From Brachybacterium sp. EE-P12 (lineage in GTDB: Bacteria > Actinomycetota > Actinomycetes > Actinomycetales > Dermabacteraceae), in NCBI RefSeq assembly GCF_003711805.1, contig NZ_QXCP01000004.1, positions 248,001 through 312,000 on the forward strand: a stretch of DNA of 64,000 nt, given 5' to 3'. The position numbers and the translations under genes were made by a program. Of the stretch, positions 34,900 to 44,266 are shown piece by piece (the stretch's first letter is position 1; each line of letters starts with the position of its first letter). The notes under the pieces are model-generated. The model worked only from the letters and a program-made list of their open reading frames with translations, was not told the origin of the DNA and made no database searches.

Positions 34900-34934
34900 G
34901 ACCGCACGGGCCCCGGCAGGGGCCACGTGCGGTC
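34900..34934. terminator. Terminator between the LMF-like gene and uxaE
   Basis: GACCGCACG (34900-34908) pairs with CGTGCGGTC (34926-34934), continued inside by GGCCCC / GGGGCC. It is a strong hairpin without a U-tract between convergent genes. Confidence 0.8.
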
Positions 34935-34950
34935 CGTCCGTCGCAGACGC

Positions 34951-36381
34951 TCAGCGGGTGGCGGCGGCCTCGAAGGGGCCGAGGTGCCGGCCGATGTGCG
35001 CCGCGACGAGCTCGGTGTGCTCGTCCTGGTGGGCGCCGACCACCGCGAGGAAGCGATCGTGGAGCGAGGTGCCGTCGGCGTCGGCGGCGTTCAGGGAGTC
35101 GCCGTAGCCGACGTGGAGGATCTGCCGCGCGTCGTCGGAGCGGATCAGCTCGACCAGGTCGACGCCCTCCAGCGACGTCGGAGTGCGGTCCTCATGGGCC
35201 GAGACCTGGTAGGAGGCGCGGGCCTTCGCATAGGCGGCGCGGGAGATGTCCCAGATCCGTGCGAACAGCTCCGGGTCGTGCCGCGCGATGATCTCCACGC
35301 CGCAGAGGTAGCTGGTGCCGGAGGTCTTCAGGTGCACGTGCCCGCCGGTCGCCTCGACGCACAGCTCGTAGATGGAGAACTTGTCCGAGCCGGAGTGCAG
35401 GGAGATCTTGTAGCCGCCGAACTGCTCGGAGATCGCGTGATGCGCCTCGAGGTTCCTGCGCAGCTCCTCCCGGTCGCCGAGGAAGTCCAGGCCCTTCTCG
35501 AAGCCGTCGACGTAGCGCGGCGCGAAGCTGAACCACTGCGCGCCCAGGCGGGTGAGCTCCGAGGCCATGTAGTAGTGCTCGAAGAAGGTGGTCAGCCAGG
35601 CCGTCTCGTCGACGGCGAACTCGGCCTCGACCTCGTGCTGCGCGTTGTCGACCAGGTGGCGGTAGAGGCGCATCGACTCTGCGACGGCGCGGCCGTACTT
35701 CACGACCGCGGTGAGGACGTCCTGCTCGGTGACCTCGATCTGCTCGACGCCCACGTCGATCGTCCGCCCGGCATAGCGGGCGAGGGTGTCCTCGAGGGTG
35801 TCCTCGAGCTGGTCCCAGGGCAGGTTCTCCGCTGCGGCGCGGTCCACGCCCGCGGTCACGTCGGTGACGAAGTCGCCCGGATCGAGGGTGAAGGTGGTGA
35901 AGCCCGCCTGCAGGCCGCGATCGATCCCCTCGGTGGACTTGATGTGGTCGCAGTCGGCTCCGAAGCCGCGGTCCCAGCCCGCATCGACCAGGCCGAACAC
36001 GGCGTCGTCCATCACGGAGCGCGCCGAGCGGCCCAGGCGGTCCATCTCGCGGATCGACTGCTGGGCGAGGACGGGCATCACCCCGGGGTGGGCGGCGAAG
36101 GCGCGGGCCTGCCCCGGGGTCGCGAGCCCGATGCGGTCGCCGGTGCCCACCGAGACGCGATGGCCGCCGATCAGCTGCGGGCGGAGGGAGGGGAAGCGCT
36201 CCTGGAGCGCCACGGCGTTGGCGGTGCTCAGCGGGCCGGTCAGCACGTGGTGGCCGTCCTCGGCGCGGATCTCGCCCTCGAAGCCGGTCAGGGCCTCGGC
36301 GGTCTCGGCGGTCAGCTGCAGGCGTCGCTCGGCGCCGGCCTGCACGATGTCGGCCCGGAGGGCGTCGTTCTGGAGGGACAT
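34951..36381 (-). CDS. uxaE: Tagaturonate epimerase family protein
   Basis: 476 residues. The sequence (GGHRVSVGTGDRIGLATPGQ; WDRGFGADCDHIKSTEGIDR; FGGYKISLHSGSDKFSIYEL) fits UxaE, a metal-dependent epimerase interconverting D-tagaturonate and D-fructuronate in galacturonate use. Conserved His and Asp residues in the CDHIK and LHSGSDKF motifs are likely metal ligands. It lies 71 bases after a same-strand zinc dehydrogenase and near a decayed TRAP binding protein, which suggests an acidic-sugar locus. Its true substrate may differ from tagaturonate. Confidence 0.87.
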   Translation of the reverse strand: MSLQNDALRADIVQAGAERRLQLTAETAEALTGFEGEIRAEDGHHVLTGPLSTANAVALQERFPSLRPQLIGGHRVSVGTGDRIGLATPGQARAFAAHPGVMPVLAQQSIREMDRLGRSARSVMDDAVFGLVDAGWDRGFGADCDHIKSTEGIDRGLQAGFTTFTLDPGDFVTDVTAGVDRAAAENLPWDQLEDTLEDTLARYAGRTIDVGVEQIEVTEQDVLTAVVKYGRAVAESMRLYRHLVDNAQHEVEAEFAVDETAWLTTFFEHYYMASELTRLGAQWFSFAPRYVDGFEKGLDFLGDREELRRNLEAHHAISEQFGGYKISLHSGSDKFSIYELCVEATGGHVHLKTSGTSYLCGVEIIARHDPELFARIWDISRAAYAKARASYQVSAHEDRTPTSLEGVDLVELIRSDDARQILHVGYGDSLNAADADGTSLHDRFLAVVGAHQDEHTELVAAHIGRHLGPFEAAATR

Positions 36382-36452
36382 GGGGAACTCCGTTCGTCGG
36401 TGGAGAGGGGGTCGTGGGGTCCTGGTCCGGCGTGATGCCGGAGACGGACAGG

Positions 36453-37475
36453 TCAGGAGACGGCGGGGAACTCGATGAGCACCTTGATGTCGTCGGTCGC
36501 GCCGGCGGCGGCGTCCTCGAGCGCCTGCTTCGCCTCCGTGAGAGGCACGATCTTCGTGCGCAGCGGGGAGACGTCGACGACCCCGCGCTCGAGCAGGTCG
36601 ATGAGGGTCTCGAAGACGCCCCTGCTGTTGCGGGAGCCGAGGACGTCCAGCTCCTTCTTGATCAGTGCGGACTGGTTCAGGGTCACCTCGCGGGTCCCGT
36701 TGCCGATCAGGACCAGGCGCGCGCCGAACGCGGCGGCCTCGATCGCGTTGAGGAACGAGACGGGCAGGCCCGTGGCCTCGAAGACGACGTCGAACCCGTC
36801 GCCGCCCGTCGCGGCCTGCACGACCGAGTCGACGGTCTCCTGGGCGAGGTCGACGGTGCCCGCGGCGCCGAGCGTCGTGGCGGCCTCGAGCCGGGAGGCG
36901 ACGACGTCGGCGATCCAGACCTCTGCGCCCCTGGTGCGCGCGGCGATCATGGTCAGCAGGCCGATGGCGCCCGCGCCGAGGACGAGCACGCGCTCGCCCT
37001 CGGCCACGTCGGCGCGCAGCACGGCGTGGTAGCCGATCGAGAACGGCTCGACGATCGCGAGATCCCGGGGATCCACGCCGCGGGCGCGGTGCAGACGCTC
37101 CAGCGGCATCGTGATCAGCTCCTGGAAGGCGCCGTCGCGGTGGACGCCCATGGTCTCGTTGCGCTCGCAGGCGTTGATCAGCCCGCGGCGGCAGGAGTAG
37201 CAGGTCCCGTCCTGGAAGTAGGGGACGCCGGTGACCACGTCGCCGACGGCGAGGTCCTCGGAAGAGCCGTTGATCTCGAGGATCTCGGCCGAGAACTCGT
37301 GCCCCGGCACCCGCGGATAGCTCGCGAAGGGCTGCGTGCCGCGGAAGGTCTGGACGTCCGACCCGCAGATGCCGGCATAGCGGACGCGCAGCAGCGCCTC
37401 CCCGGGCCGGGGACGAGGATCCTCGACCTCGACGACGTCGACCTCACCGGGCGTGGTGACGTGGATGGAGCGCAT
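36453..37475 (-). CDS. Zinc-dependent medium-chain alcohol/polyol dehydrogenase
   Basis: 340 residues. Catalytic zinc ligands are in GICGSD and PRVPGHEFSAEI. The structural-zinc loop reads DGTCYSCRRGLINAC, where the first of the usual four cysteines is Asp. NAD(P) binding is at VLVLGAGAIGLLTMIAART. It resembles idonate/threonine/sorbitol-type dehydrogenases, and with uxaE downstream it probably oxidises a sugar acid or polyol. Its ATG lies within the stop region of the broken TRAP gene, and GGAGGAAACTG supplies the ribosome site. Confidence 0.9.
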   Translation of the reverse strand: MRSIHVTTPGEVDVVEVEDPRPRPGEALLRVRYAGICGSDVQTFRGTQPFASYPRVPGHEFSAEILEINGSSEDLAVGDVVTGVPYFQDGTCYSCRRGLINACERNETMGVHRDGAFQELITMPLERLHRARGVDPRDLAIVEPFSIGYHAVLRADVAEGERVLVLGAGAIGLLTMIAARTRGAEVWIADVVASRLEAATTLGAAGTVDLAQETVDSVVQAATGGDGFDVVFEATGLPVSFLNAIEAAAFGARLVLIGNGTREVTLNQSALIKKELDVLGSRNSRGVFETLIDLLERGVVDVSPLRTKIVPLTEAKQALEDAAAGATDDIKVLIEFPAVS

Positions 37476-38094
37476 CAGTTTCCTCCGTAGACGAGAGAGA
37501 CAGGAGCGGTGGTGATGGCCGGCAGCGGGTTCACGAGCCCGTCGATCTCCCCTGCTGGAGCGAGGTGTAGACGTCGCCGAGGGCCATCGGGGTCGGGGTG
37601 GGAGTGAGCAGGGTGTGGCGCTCGCCGTAGATCCAGTTCGAGCACAGGATCTTCAGGCCCTTCTGCTCGAGGGCGGCGAGCTGCTGGCGATACCACTCGC
37701 TCTCGGTCAGGGTCCAGCAGTCCTCCCAGGTCTCGAACAGGAACGGCGCGAAGGTGATCCCGAAGTCCGGGACCCCCTGATCCGCGTAGAAGGCCCCGTC
37801 GGCCAGGGTGATCACGGGGGAGCCCGCGAGCATCTGGTCGATCACGTCCGTCTTCGAACCGAGCTGGCTCGAGGGGAACAGGGACATGCGCACCTCGCCG
37901 TCGGAGCGCTCGTCCAGGAGGCGGGCCCACTCGAGCATCGAGTCATGGATCGGCTCGCCTGGGTTGTTCTCGTACGCGCCCTGCAGGACTATCGGGTCCC
38001 CGGGAGCGCGGTCGGGTGCCCTGGTGCACGCGGCGGTGCCCAGGGTGGCAGTGGCGACGGAGGCGCCCAGGAAGGACCTGCGTCCAAGCGTCAT
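37475..38094 (-). pseudogene. Decayed TRAP transporter substrate-binding protein (DctP family)
   Basis: The frame starts as a Tat lipoprotein (MTLGRRSFLGASVATATLGTAAC, lipid Cys23) and reads well as DctP through GITFAPFLFETWEDCW to GERHTLLTPT. It then jumps directly to PTPMALGDVYTSLQQG, missing about 30 residues that family members have there. Next, one G is missing in a G-run near 37555, so the frame stops at 37531. The other frame continues IDGLVNPLPAITTAPVSL and ends at 37475. Roughly the last third of the protein, and any DctQ/DctM membrane genes, are absent. It is a remnant of an acidic-sugar TRAP importer. Confidence 0.85.
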
Positions 38095-38210
38095 CGCTCT
38101 CATTCCTCCAGGTGGTCTCCGGCACTGTCGTCGTGCCGGTGGTCTCGTGCGCCGGGAGCTCCGGCGGGATCGGCGGTGACTCGGCTTCACGGGGCCGATC
38201 ACCGCACGAA

Positions 38211-38224
38211 TGTATACGATTGCA
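38211..38224. promoter_or_regulatory. LacI-type operator candidate 1
   Basis: TGTATACGATTGCA fits the LacI-family consensus TGNAANCGNTTNCA with one mismatch and has the expected central CG. It overlaps a possible minus-strand -10 (TATACA, 38216-38211) for the TRAP remnant/dehydrogenase/uxaE group, so binding would repress that promoter. Confidence 0.55.
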
Positions 38225-38277
38225 GACCAATGGCCTGGGTGCAATAGGGGGCGTGTGGCGACTTCAAGGGGGCAGGC

Positions 38278-38290
38278 TGCAAACGTTGCA
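38278..38290. promoter_or_regulatory. LacI-type operator candidate 2
   Basis: TGCAAACGTTGCA is an inverted repeat (TGCAA / TTGCA around ACG), one base shorter than the usual LacI-family site. It lies about 30 bases upstream of the probable lacI -10 (TAGAGT, 38319-38324), a position suited to autoregulation. Confidence 0.5.
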
Positions 38291-38380
38291 ACTCGTGCCG
38301 AGGGTCCCGCACACGCGGTAGAGTCCTGCTCGGTCCGTCGACGGTCGAGCGGTCCGAGCGGGGGAGGAGAGGGGGCCTGG

Positions 38381-39382
38381 ATGGCAGCGACACTCAAGGA
38401 CGTCGCCGCCCGTGCGGGCGTCTCCGTCGCCACCGCGTCACGCGCCTTCCAGCGTCCGGACATGGTCGGGGCCCGCTCCCTGGAGCGGGTGCGTCGCGCG
38501 GCCGACGAGGTGGGCTACATCCCCAACAGCGCGGCACGCGCCCTGATCTCCGGGCGCCGCGGCGTCTACGGCGTCGTCGTCCCCGACCTCGAGAACCCCT
38601 TCTTCCCCGCGGTCCTCAAGGGCGCTCAGGCCCGCGCCCACCACCACGGCGTCCAGCTGCTCCTCGCCGATGCCGAGGAATCCCCGGAAGGGGAGCGGAG
38701 CCTGGTGCGGACCCTCGCCGGCCAGGTCGACGGCGTCGTGCTGTGCTCGAGCCGCATGGACGAGGAGGCACTGCTCGAGGCCGCCTCCCTCACACGCATC
38801 ACGTTGGTCAACCGCGTCCGCCCGGGGATGACCGGGGTGTTCGCCGATCCCGTCCCGGGCATCCCCGCGGCCGTGCGGCACCTGCACCGGATGGGGCATC
38901 GCCGCCTCGGCTACGTCGGCGGGCCCGCCACCAGCCGCTCGGACTCGGCGCGCCGCACCGCCCTGGAGGAGGTCTGTCGGGAGGTCGGCATCGACCTGCT
39001 CGACGTCGGCCACTTCGAGCCCGGCGTCGAGGGAGGGCGCCGCGGCGCCGAGGAGCTCCTGCTCACCGACGCCACCGCGGTCGTCGTCTACAACGACCTG
39101 ATGGCGCTCGCCCTCATCGATCGCCTGAAGGGCTTCGGCGTCTCCGTGCCCGAGGACCTGAGCGTCGTGGGGTGGGACGACATCCCCTTCGCCTCCCTGC
39201 TCACCCCCGGGCTCAGCACCGTCCAGGTGCCGCGCTATGACATGGGGGCGCTCGCCGTGGACCTCCTGGTCGCCGCCGGGGAGCCCGAGCGCGAGGACGA
39301 GGGCGGCGAGGGGCGCGCGATCGGCCTGCCCACCCAGTTCGTGCCGCGCGCGTCCACGGCCCGTCTCGCCCGGGAGGTCTGA
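38381..39382 (+). CDS. LacI-family transcriptional regulator
   Basis: 333 residues. The helix-turn-helix and hinge (TLKDVAARAGVSVATASRAF, then NSAARALISGRRG) are followed by a periplasmic-binding-protein-like sensor domain (VVVPDLENPFFPAVLKGAQA; HRRLGYVGGPATSRSDSARR; VVGWDDIPFASLLTPGLSTV). GGGGGAGGAGAGG precedes the ATG. It is divergent from the TRAP remnant-dehydrogenase-uxaE group, with two operator candidates between them, and is the likely repressor of that group. The inducer is presumably a sugar acid. Confidence 0.93.
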   Translation: MAATLKDVAARAGVSVATASRAFQRPDMVGARSLERVRRAADEVGYIPNSAARALISGRRGVYGVVVPDLENPFFPAVLKGAQARAHHHGVQLLLADAEESPEGERSLVRTLAGQVDGVVLCSSRMDEEALLEAASLTRITLVNRVRPGMTGVFADPVPGIPAAVRHLHRMGHRRLGYVGGPATSRSDSARRTALEEVCREVGIDLLDVGHFEPGVEGGRRGAEELLLTDATAVVVYNDLMALALIDRLKGFGVSVPEDLSVVGWDDIPFASLLTPGLSTVQVPRYDMGALAVDLLVAAGEPEREDEGGEGRAIGLPTQFVPRASTARLAREV

Positions 39383-39431
39383 GCGGCGGTACTGTGGGCT
39401 CTCAGCTTCCTGCCCCGCCTCGAGGAGACCC

Positions 39432-40049
39432 ATGTCCGCGCTCGCCGTCCCGGCCCGCCGCCCCGTCCTGGCCGACGCCCTCGCCCCGCACCGCACACTG
39501 CTGCGCGATGCCGTGCTCGTCCTCGCCGGCGCCGCCGTCGTCGCGGTCCTCGCCCAGATCACGATCCCGCTGCCGCTCGTGCCGATCACCGGCCAGACCC
39601 TCGGGGTGCTCCTCGTCGGCGCGGCGCTCGGCTCCCGCCGCGGCGCCGCAGCGCTCGGGACCTACATGCTCGCCGGACTCGCCGGTGCGCCCGTCTTCGC
39701 CGAGTTCACCGGTGGTCCCGCGACGGTCCTCTCGCCGAGCTTCGGCTTCGTGATCGGCTTCGTGCCCGCCGCGTTCCTCGCCGGCTGGTTCGCCGAGCGC
39801 GCCTGGGACCGCCGCCCCCTGCTCGCGATGGCCGGCTTCGTGGCCGCGAGCGCCGTGCCCTTCCTCGTGGGCGTGCCCTATCTCGCGATGATCCTGAACG
39901 CCGTGATGGGCGTCGACGCCGGGCTCGGCGCGGTGCTCGCCGCGGGCCTGTGGCCCTTCATCCCCGGCGGCCTGGTCAAGGCGGCCCTCGCGGCCGTGCT
40001 GATCCCCGCCGCATGGAAGGGCGTGCGCGCCCTCGACGCCCGCCGCTGA
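39432..40049 (+). CDS. bioY: Biotin transporter substrate-specificity protein BioY
   Basis: 205 residues with six membrane helices. QITIPLPLVPITGQTLGVLL, the following LVGAALGSRRGAAALGTYML and AGAPVFAEFTGG are the BioY signature. BioY is the S-component of an ECF transporter and binds biotin. The energising units (BioM/N or EcfAAT) are not in this window, so a shared ECF module elsewhere is assumed. GAGGAG precedes the ATG, and TACTGT at 39390-39395 is a plausible -10. No BirA-type operator is obvious. Confidence 0.95.
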   Translation: MSALAVPARRPVLADALAPHRTLLRDAVLVLAGAAVVAVLAQITIPLPLVPITGQTLGVLLVGAALGSRRGAAALGTYMLAGLAGAPVFAEFTGGPATVLSPSFGFVIGFVPAAFLAGWFAERAWDRRPLLAMAGFVAASAVPFLVGVPYLAMILNAVMGVDAGLGAVLAAGLWPFIPGGLVKAALAAVLIPAAWKGVRALDARR

Positions 40050-40155
40050 GCCGCGCCGGGTCGTCGGACCCAGGATCTCGGAGCCCCGTCCTCGCACCGC
40101 CCCCGGTGCGGCGGCGGGGCTCCCGTCCGTCGCGGATCTGGCCCACACTCTGCGT

Positions 40156-40830
40156 ATGACCACACTCGAGACCCTCATCGGCGACGTCCCCGGCGTGGGT
40201 GCACCCGCCGCCCGCGCGCTCGCCGAACAGGGCCTCGGGACCGTCGGCCAGCTCGCCGGACGGGACTGGGCCCAGCTCGCGACCCTGCACGGGGTCGGCC
40301 CGGCCGCGGGCCGACGGCTGCAGGCCGTGCTCGAGGAGCACGGCGCGGGGATGGAGAACCCGCCAGCGCCCGCGACGGGCCGCACCACCGTGACCCGCGG
40401 TGCGACGGGCAGGAATGCGAAGGACATCAGGACCCACGCCACCGCCGTCGACCCCGCCGACTACGTCGACGGCCTCGAGGGGCGGCGTCGCGCGGAGGGG
40501 ACGCGGCTGCTGGAGATCTTCGGCCGCGCGACGGGCGAGCGGGCCGTGATGTGGGGGCCCAGCATGATCGGTTACGGCGAGGTGCACTACCGCTACGCCA
40601 CCGGCCGCGAGGGCGACACCTTCCAGCTCGGCTTCAGCCCTCGCAAGGCCGACCTCGCCCTGTACGGGCTGCAGGGTTTCCCTCGCTCCGACGAGCTGCT
40701 CGAGCGGCTCGGGACGCACCGCCGCGGCGCAGGCTGCGTGTGGGTGAGGAAGCTGCCCGACATCGACGAGACGGTGCTCGAGGAGCTCATCGCCCACGCC
40801 TGGCAGGGCGGGCCCGGCACCGTGTGCTGA
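40156..40830 (+). CDS. Helix-hairpin-helix protein fused to a DUF1801 domain
   Basis: 224 residues in two parts. Residues about 5-65 form a helix-hairpin-helix pair (GDVPGVGAPAARALAEQGLG; ATLHGVGPAAGRRLQAVLEE), a fold often used for DNA contact. Residues about 95-215 match DUF1801/YdhG (MWGPSMIGYGEVHYRYATGR; FQLGFSPRKADLALYGLQGF), whose function is unknown. The ATG lies six bases after CACACT. It ends 16 bases from the convergent gntP gene. Confidence 0.82.
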   Translation: MTTLETLIGDVPGVGAPAARALAEQGLGTVGQLAGRDWAQLATLHGVGPAAGRRLQAVLEEHGAGMENPPAPATGRTTVTRGATGRNAKDIRTHATAVDPADYVDGLEGRRRAEGTRLLEIFGRATGERAVMWGPSMIGYGEVHYRYATGREGDTFQLGFSPRKADLALYGLQGFPRSDELLERLGTHRRGAGCVWVRKLPDIDETVLEELIAHAWQGGPGTVC

Positions 40831-40846
40831 GCCCGCGCCCCTCGGA

Positions 40847-42232
40847 TCAGCCGACGAACAACGAGAGCAGCAGCACCATCCCGAGGCCCACCAGCGAGTT
40901 GCACAGCTGGAACAGGCCCCAGGTCTTCAGCGTGTCTTTCACCGACAGGTCGAAGTAGCCCTTGAACAGCCAGAACGACGCATCGTTCACATGGGTGAGG
41001 GTGTTGGAGCCGACGGCCGTCGCCATCACCAGCAGCGCCGGGTCGAGTCCGGCCGCGAGCTCCCCGGTGGTCGGATCCATCACGGCCGCGGCGATGATGC
41101 CCGCCGCCGTCATCGCCGAGACCACGCCCTGGCCGGTCGCCAGGCGGATCAGCACTGTGATCAGCCACGCCATCACGTACGGGTTCGCGTCCACACCGGT
41201 CATCAGACCGCCGATGAAGTCGCCGATCCCGGTGTCGATGATGACCTCCTTGAGCGCGCCGCCGGCGCCGATGATCAGCACCACCACCGCGATCGACTTC
41301 ACCGCCTCCTCGAAGCGGCCCATCACCCAGCCGGCGTCCTTCCCACGGCGGGTGCCGAACAGGACGAACGCGGCGACCATCGCGATCGTGATCGCGACGG
41401 GGGAGGAGCCGATGAAGTTCACGATGTCGTAGGCCCAGGTCTCCTTGACCAGCCAGACGTTCGCCAGCGTCGCGGCCATCATGATGAGCGCCGGGATCAG
41501 CGGCACCAGGATCGACAGCGCGAAGCTCGGGCGCTCCTCCATCGGGACCTCCTCGGAGGAGCGCATGATCGCGGGCGTCGCGTAGTCGAGGTTCCCCAGG
41601 AAGCGGGGGAGCACCCAGCCCGTCACGGCGACGGTCACGATCGCGATAGGGATGCCGTAGATGTAGGTCATGCCCGTGTCGGCACCGTAGGCGTCCACGA
41701 GCGCCACCGGGCCGGGCTGCGGCACGAAGAGGGAGTGGGCGGTGGTGGTTGCTGCGACCGCGGGGATCGCCAGCTTCATGAACGGCATCTTCGCCTGGTG
41801 CGCCACCGCGATGATCAGCGGGGCCAGCACGATGAAGGCGACCTCGTAGAACATCGCCAGGCCGAACACGGTGCCGGTCAGCACCAGCGAGATCTTCACC
41901 CAGCGCAGGCCGAGGCGGTCGATCAGGGTGGAGGCGATCTGGTCGGCCGCGCCGGAGTCGACCATGAGCTTGCCGATCACCGCGCCGAACACGACGATGA
42001 TCGCGAGCGAGCCGAGCGTGCCGCCGAAGCCGGTGGAGATCGTCTCCAGCAGGGAGCCGAGGGTGAAGGGCTCCCCGTCGATCCAGCCCGCCTCGACCGA
42101 GACGAGCTCGGCGATCCCGATCAGCAGTGCCGCGAGCAGCAGCGCCAGCATCGCGTTGAGCTTGTACTTCATGTTCAGGAACAGCATCAGCGCGATGCCG
42201 CCCACGACCCAGACGATATGGAGCCACTCCAT
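40847..42232 (-). CDS. gntP: Gluconate:H+ symporter, GntP family
   Basis: 461 residues with 12-14 membrane segments. [20 protein letters not shown], the following [40 protein letters not shown] and [20 protein letters not shown] are typical of GntP permeases for gluconate and related sugar acids. No gluconate kinase is adjacent. It may serve the sugar-acid genes to its left now that the TRAP binding protein is broken. Confidence 0.94.
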   Translation of the reverse strand: MEWLHIVWVVGGIALMLFLNMKYKLNAMLALLLAALLIGIAELVSVEAGWIDGEPFTLGSLLETISTGFGGTLGSLAIIVVFGAVIGKLMVDSGAADQIASTLIDRLGLRWVKISLVLTGTVFGLAMFYEVAFIVLAPLIIAVAHQAKMPFMKLAIPAVAATTTAHSLFVPQPGPVALVDAYGADTGMTYIYGIPIAIVTVAVTGWVLPRFLGNLDYATPAIMRSSEEVPMEERPSFALSILVPLIPALIMMAATLANVWLVKETWAYDIVNFIGSSPVAITIAMVAAFVLFGTRRGKDAGWVMGRFEEAVKSIAVVVLIIGAGGALKEVIIDTGIGDFIGGLMTGVDANPYVMAWLITVLIRLATGQGVVSAMTAAGIIAAAVMDPTTGELAAGLDPALLVMATAVGSNTLTHVNDASFWLFKGYFDLSVKDTLKTWGLFQLCNSLVGLGMVLLLSLFVG

Positions 42233-42494
42233 CGTCGATGCCTCCCTGATGACTGAGAACAGGTGCGGCCGCCATCGACCGCACCTGAGGGTTTTCCCCT
42301 CACGCTAGGTCGATCCTGTGTCCCCTTCCTGTCGGTGCCGGATGTTCCCATCCGGGTCCCGGAGGCGGGGGCGGACGAGGTGAGGCTCGGCTCAGGCGTC
42401 GGGAGCGGGGTCGTCCTCGGCCTGCCATGGGCCTACGATTCGAGCGGCCGCGACCGCGCGGCCGCCGGACATCGACCAGAGAGCGGAGGCGACC
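42233..42494. other. Intergenic region between gntP and the K+ channel gene
   Basis: 262 bases between divergent genes. I see no gene. GAGCGGAGGCGACC before 42495 is the ribosome site of the channel gene. No strong palindrome or clear operator for gntP is visible. Confidence 0.4.
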
Positions 42495-44225
42495 ATGGGC
42501 CAGACGGCGCGCGAGCGTCGACGCGCGGAGAGGCATCCGCTCGTCGGCCGGCGGTCGCGGGCGGCGCTGGTGATCCTCGGCGTCGGAGCGGCGATGGTGC
42601 TCGTCCACGCGGCGGGATTCACGATCCTCATGCGCCTCGAGGGCGAGGAGCACTCCTGGCCGAGCGCCGTCTACTGGACCATCACCACGATGTCCACGCT
42701 CGGCTACGGCGACATCACCTTCGACACCGACGCCGGGCGCCTGTTCTCGCTCTGGGTGCTGCTCAGCGGCGTGGTCTACATGCTGGTGCTGCTGCCGTTC
42801 TTCGTGATCCAGTACCTGGTCACGCCGTGGCTCGATCATCGCCGCGCCACCCGCACTCCGCGGAAGGTCGCCCCGGGGGTGAGCGAGCACGTGCTGCTGG
42901 TCGGCTCCGAGGCCGTCACCCAGGCCTTCGCCGCCCGCGCCGAGCGCTCCGGCATCACGGCCGTGATGGTCCTCGAGGACGCCGTGAAAGCGGCGGAGCT
43001 GCATGACCAGGGCCGACAGGTCGTGGTCGGCCCCCTCGACTCCGCGATCACCTATCGCAACGCAGGCGCCGCCCGGGCGCGCCTGGTGATCTCCACCCTC
43101 TCCGACACCGCCAACACCAACGTCGCCTTCACCGTGCGCCAGGCCGCGACAGCCGTGCCCGTGTCCGTGACCGCTGCGAAGCCCGCCTCGGTGGACGTGC
43201 TCGAACTCGCCGGCGCCGATCACGTGCTCGAGCTCGGCCAGCTGCTGGGCCGCGAGATGGCCTCGCGCGTGCTCGGCTCCACCGGACGCGTGCACGCGAT
43301 CGGGACCATCGGCGACACGATCATCGCCGAGGCCGCCGCCCGGGGCACCGAGCTGGTCGGGAAGCTCCTCGGCGAGGCGGTCGAGATGCAGCGGTCCCGG
43401 GCGCGGATCCTCGCGGTGCTTCGCAAGGGGCGCCTGCGCGCGATGACGCCCGATCTGCGGATCACCGACGGGACGGTGCTCGTGCTCGCCGGCACCGCCG
43501 AGGACCTCGCGCAGTACGACGAGCAGTTCCAGAGCCGCGAGGTCTCCGAGGAGCCGGTGGTGATCCTCGGCGGCGGGCGCGTCGGTCGCGCGGCCTCCCG
43601 GGCGCTCAGCGACGAGGGCGTGCCGAACACGATCGTCGAGCTCGAGCCCGGTCGCGTGGAGAACTCCTATTCGGTGCTCGAGGGCACCGCGAGCTACGCC
43701 GTGGTGCACGGGGATGCCGCCGACCAGCGGATCCTGCGCCGTGCAGGCCTCGAGCACGCCTCGGCCGTGCTGGTCACTCCGCGCGACGACGACCTGAACG
43801 TCTATCTCACGCTGTTCTGCCGTCGGCTGCGCCCCGAGCTGCAGGTGGTCTCCCGCGCGACCTACGAGCGCAATGTCGCCACGCTCTACCGCGCCGGCGC
43901 CGACGGGGTGCTCTCCTATGCGACGATCGGCGCGACCGAGCTGTGGAACCACGCCGGCTTCAGCCACCGCGTGCTGCTGGCCGAGGGCAACGAGCTCTTC
44001 CTCGCCCCCTGCCCCGCCTCCCTGGTGCGTCGCTCCCTGCGCGACGACGAGGTCCACCGCCGCACCGGCTGCCACATCGTCGCCGTGCTCGAGCAGGACG
44101 GCACCCTCGGCTACGACACCGAGTCGATCCCCACCTCCGGCGGCCGCCTGCTGCTGCTCGGGGACCGGCACGCCGAGCGTCGCTTCCGCGAGACCTACCT
44201 CGGCCGGCGCCTGCGCCGTCGATAG
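42495..44225 (+). CDS. Potassium channel subunit with two RCK (TrkA-N) regions
   Basis: 576 residues. A two-helix pore unit (TM1 about 22-46, filter TMSTLGYGD about 67-75, TM2 about 85-110) precedes two tandem RCK regulatory units. The second has an intact Rossmann loop (VVILGGGRVGRAASRAL). The first reads VLLVGSEAVTQAFAA and lacks GxGxxG, so it probably does not bind a dinucleotide the same way. Channels of this plan conduct K+ and are gated by ligand binding to the RCK ring. Confidence 0.9.
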   Translation: MGQTARERRRAERHPLVGRRSRAALVILGVGAAMVLVHAAGFTILMRLEGEEHSWPSAVYWTITTMSTLGYGDITFDTDAGRLFSLWVLLSGVVYMLVLLPFFVIQYLVTPWLDHRRATRTPRKVAPGVSEHVLLVGSEAVTQAFAARAERSGITAVMVLEDAVKAAELHDQGRQVVVGPLDSAITYRNAGAARARLVISTLSDTANTNVAFTVRQAATAVPVSVTAAKPASVDVLELAGADHVLELGQLLGREMASRVLGSTGRVHAIGTIGDTIIAEAAARGTELVGKLLGEAVEMQRSRARILAVLRKGRLRAMTPDLRITDGTVLVLAGTAEDLAQYDEQFQSREVSEEPVVILGGGRVGRAASRALSDEGVPNTIVELEPGRVENSYSVLEGTASYAVVHGDAADQRILRRAGLEHASAVLVTPRDDDLNVYLTLFCRRLRPELQVVSRATYERNVATLYRAGADGVLSYATIGATELWNHAGFSHRVLLAEGNELFLAPCPASLVRRSLRDDEVHRRTGCHIVAVLEQDGTLGYDTESIPTSGGRLLLLGDRHAERRFRETYLGRRLRRR

Positions 44226-44266
44226 GCTGGGCGCCCTGCCCTGCCCCTCGCCCCGTTCGGAGGATC

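Noticed and set aside
37531-38094. The TRAP binding protein as an intact short gene
   Set aside because: It lacks an internal block and the whole C-terminal lobe needed for ligand binding, and the family sequence continues in another frame after a one-base loss.
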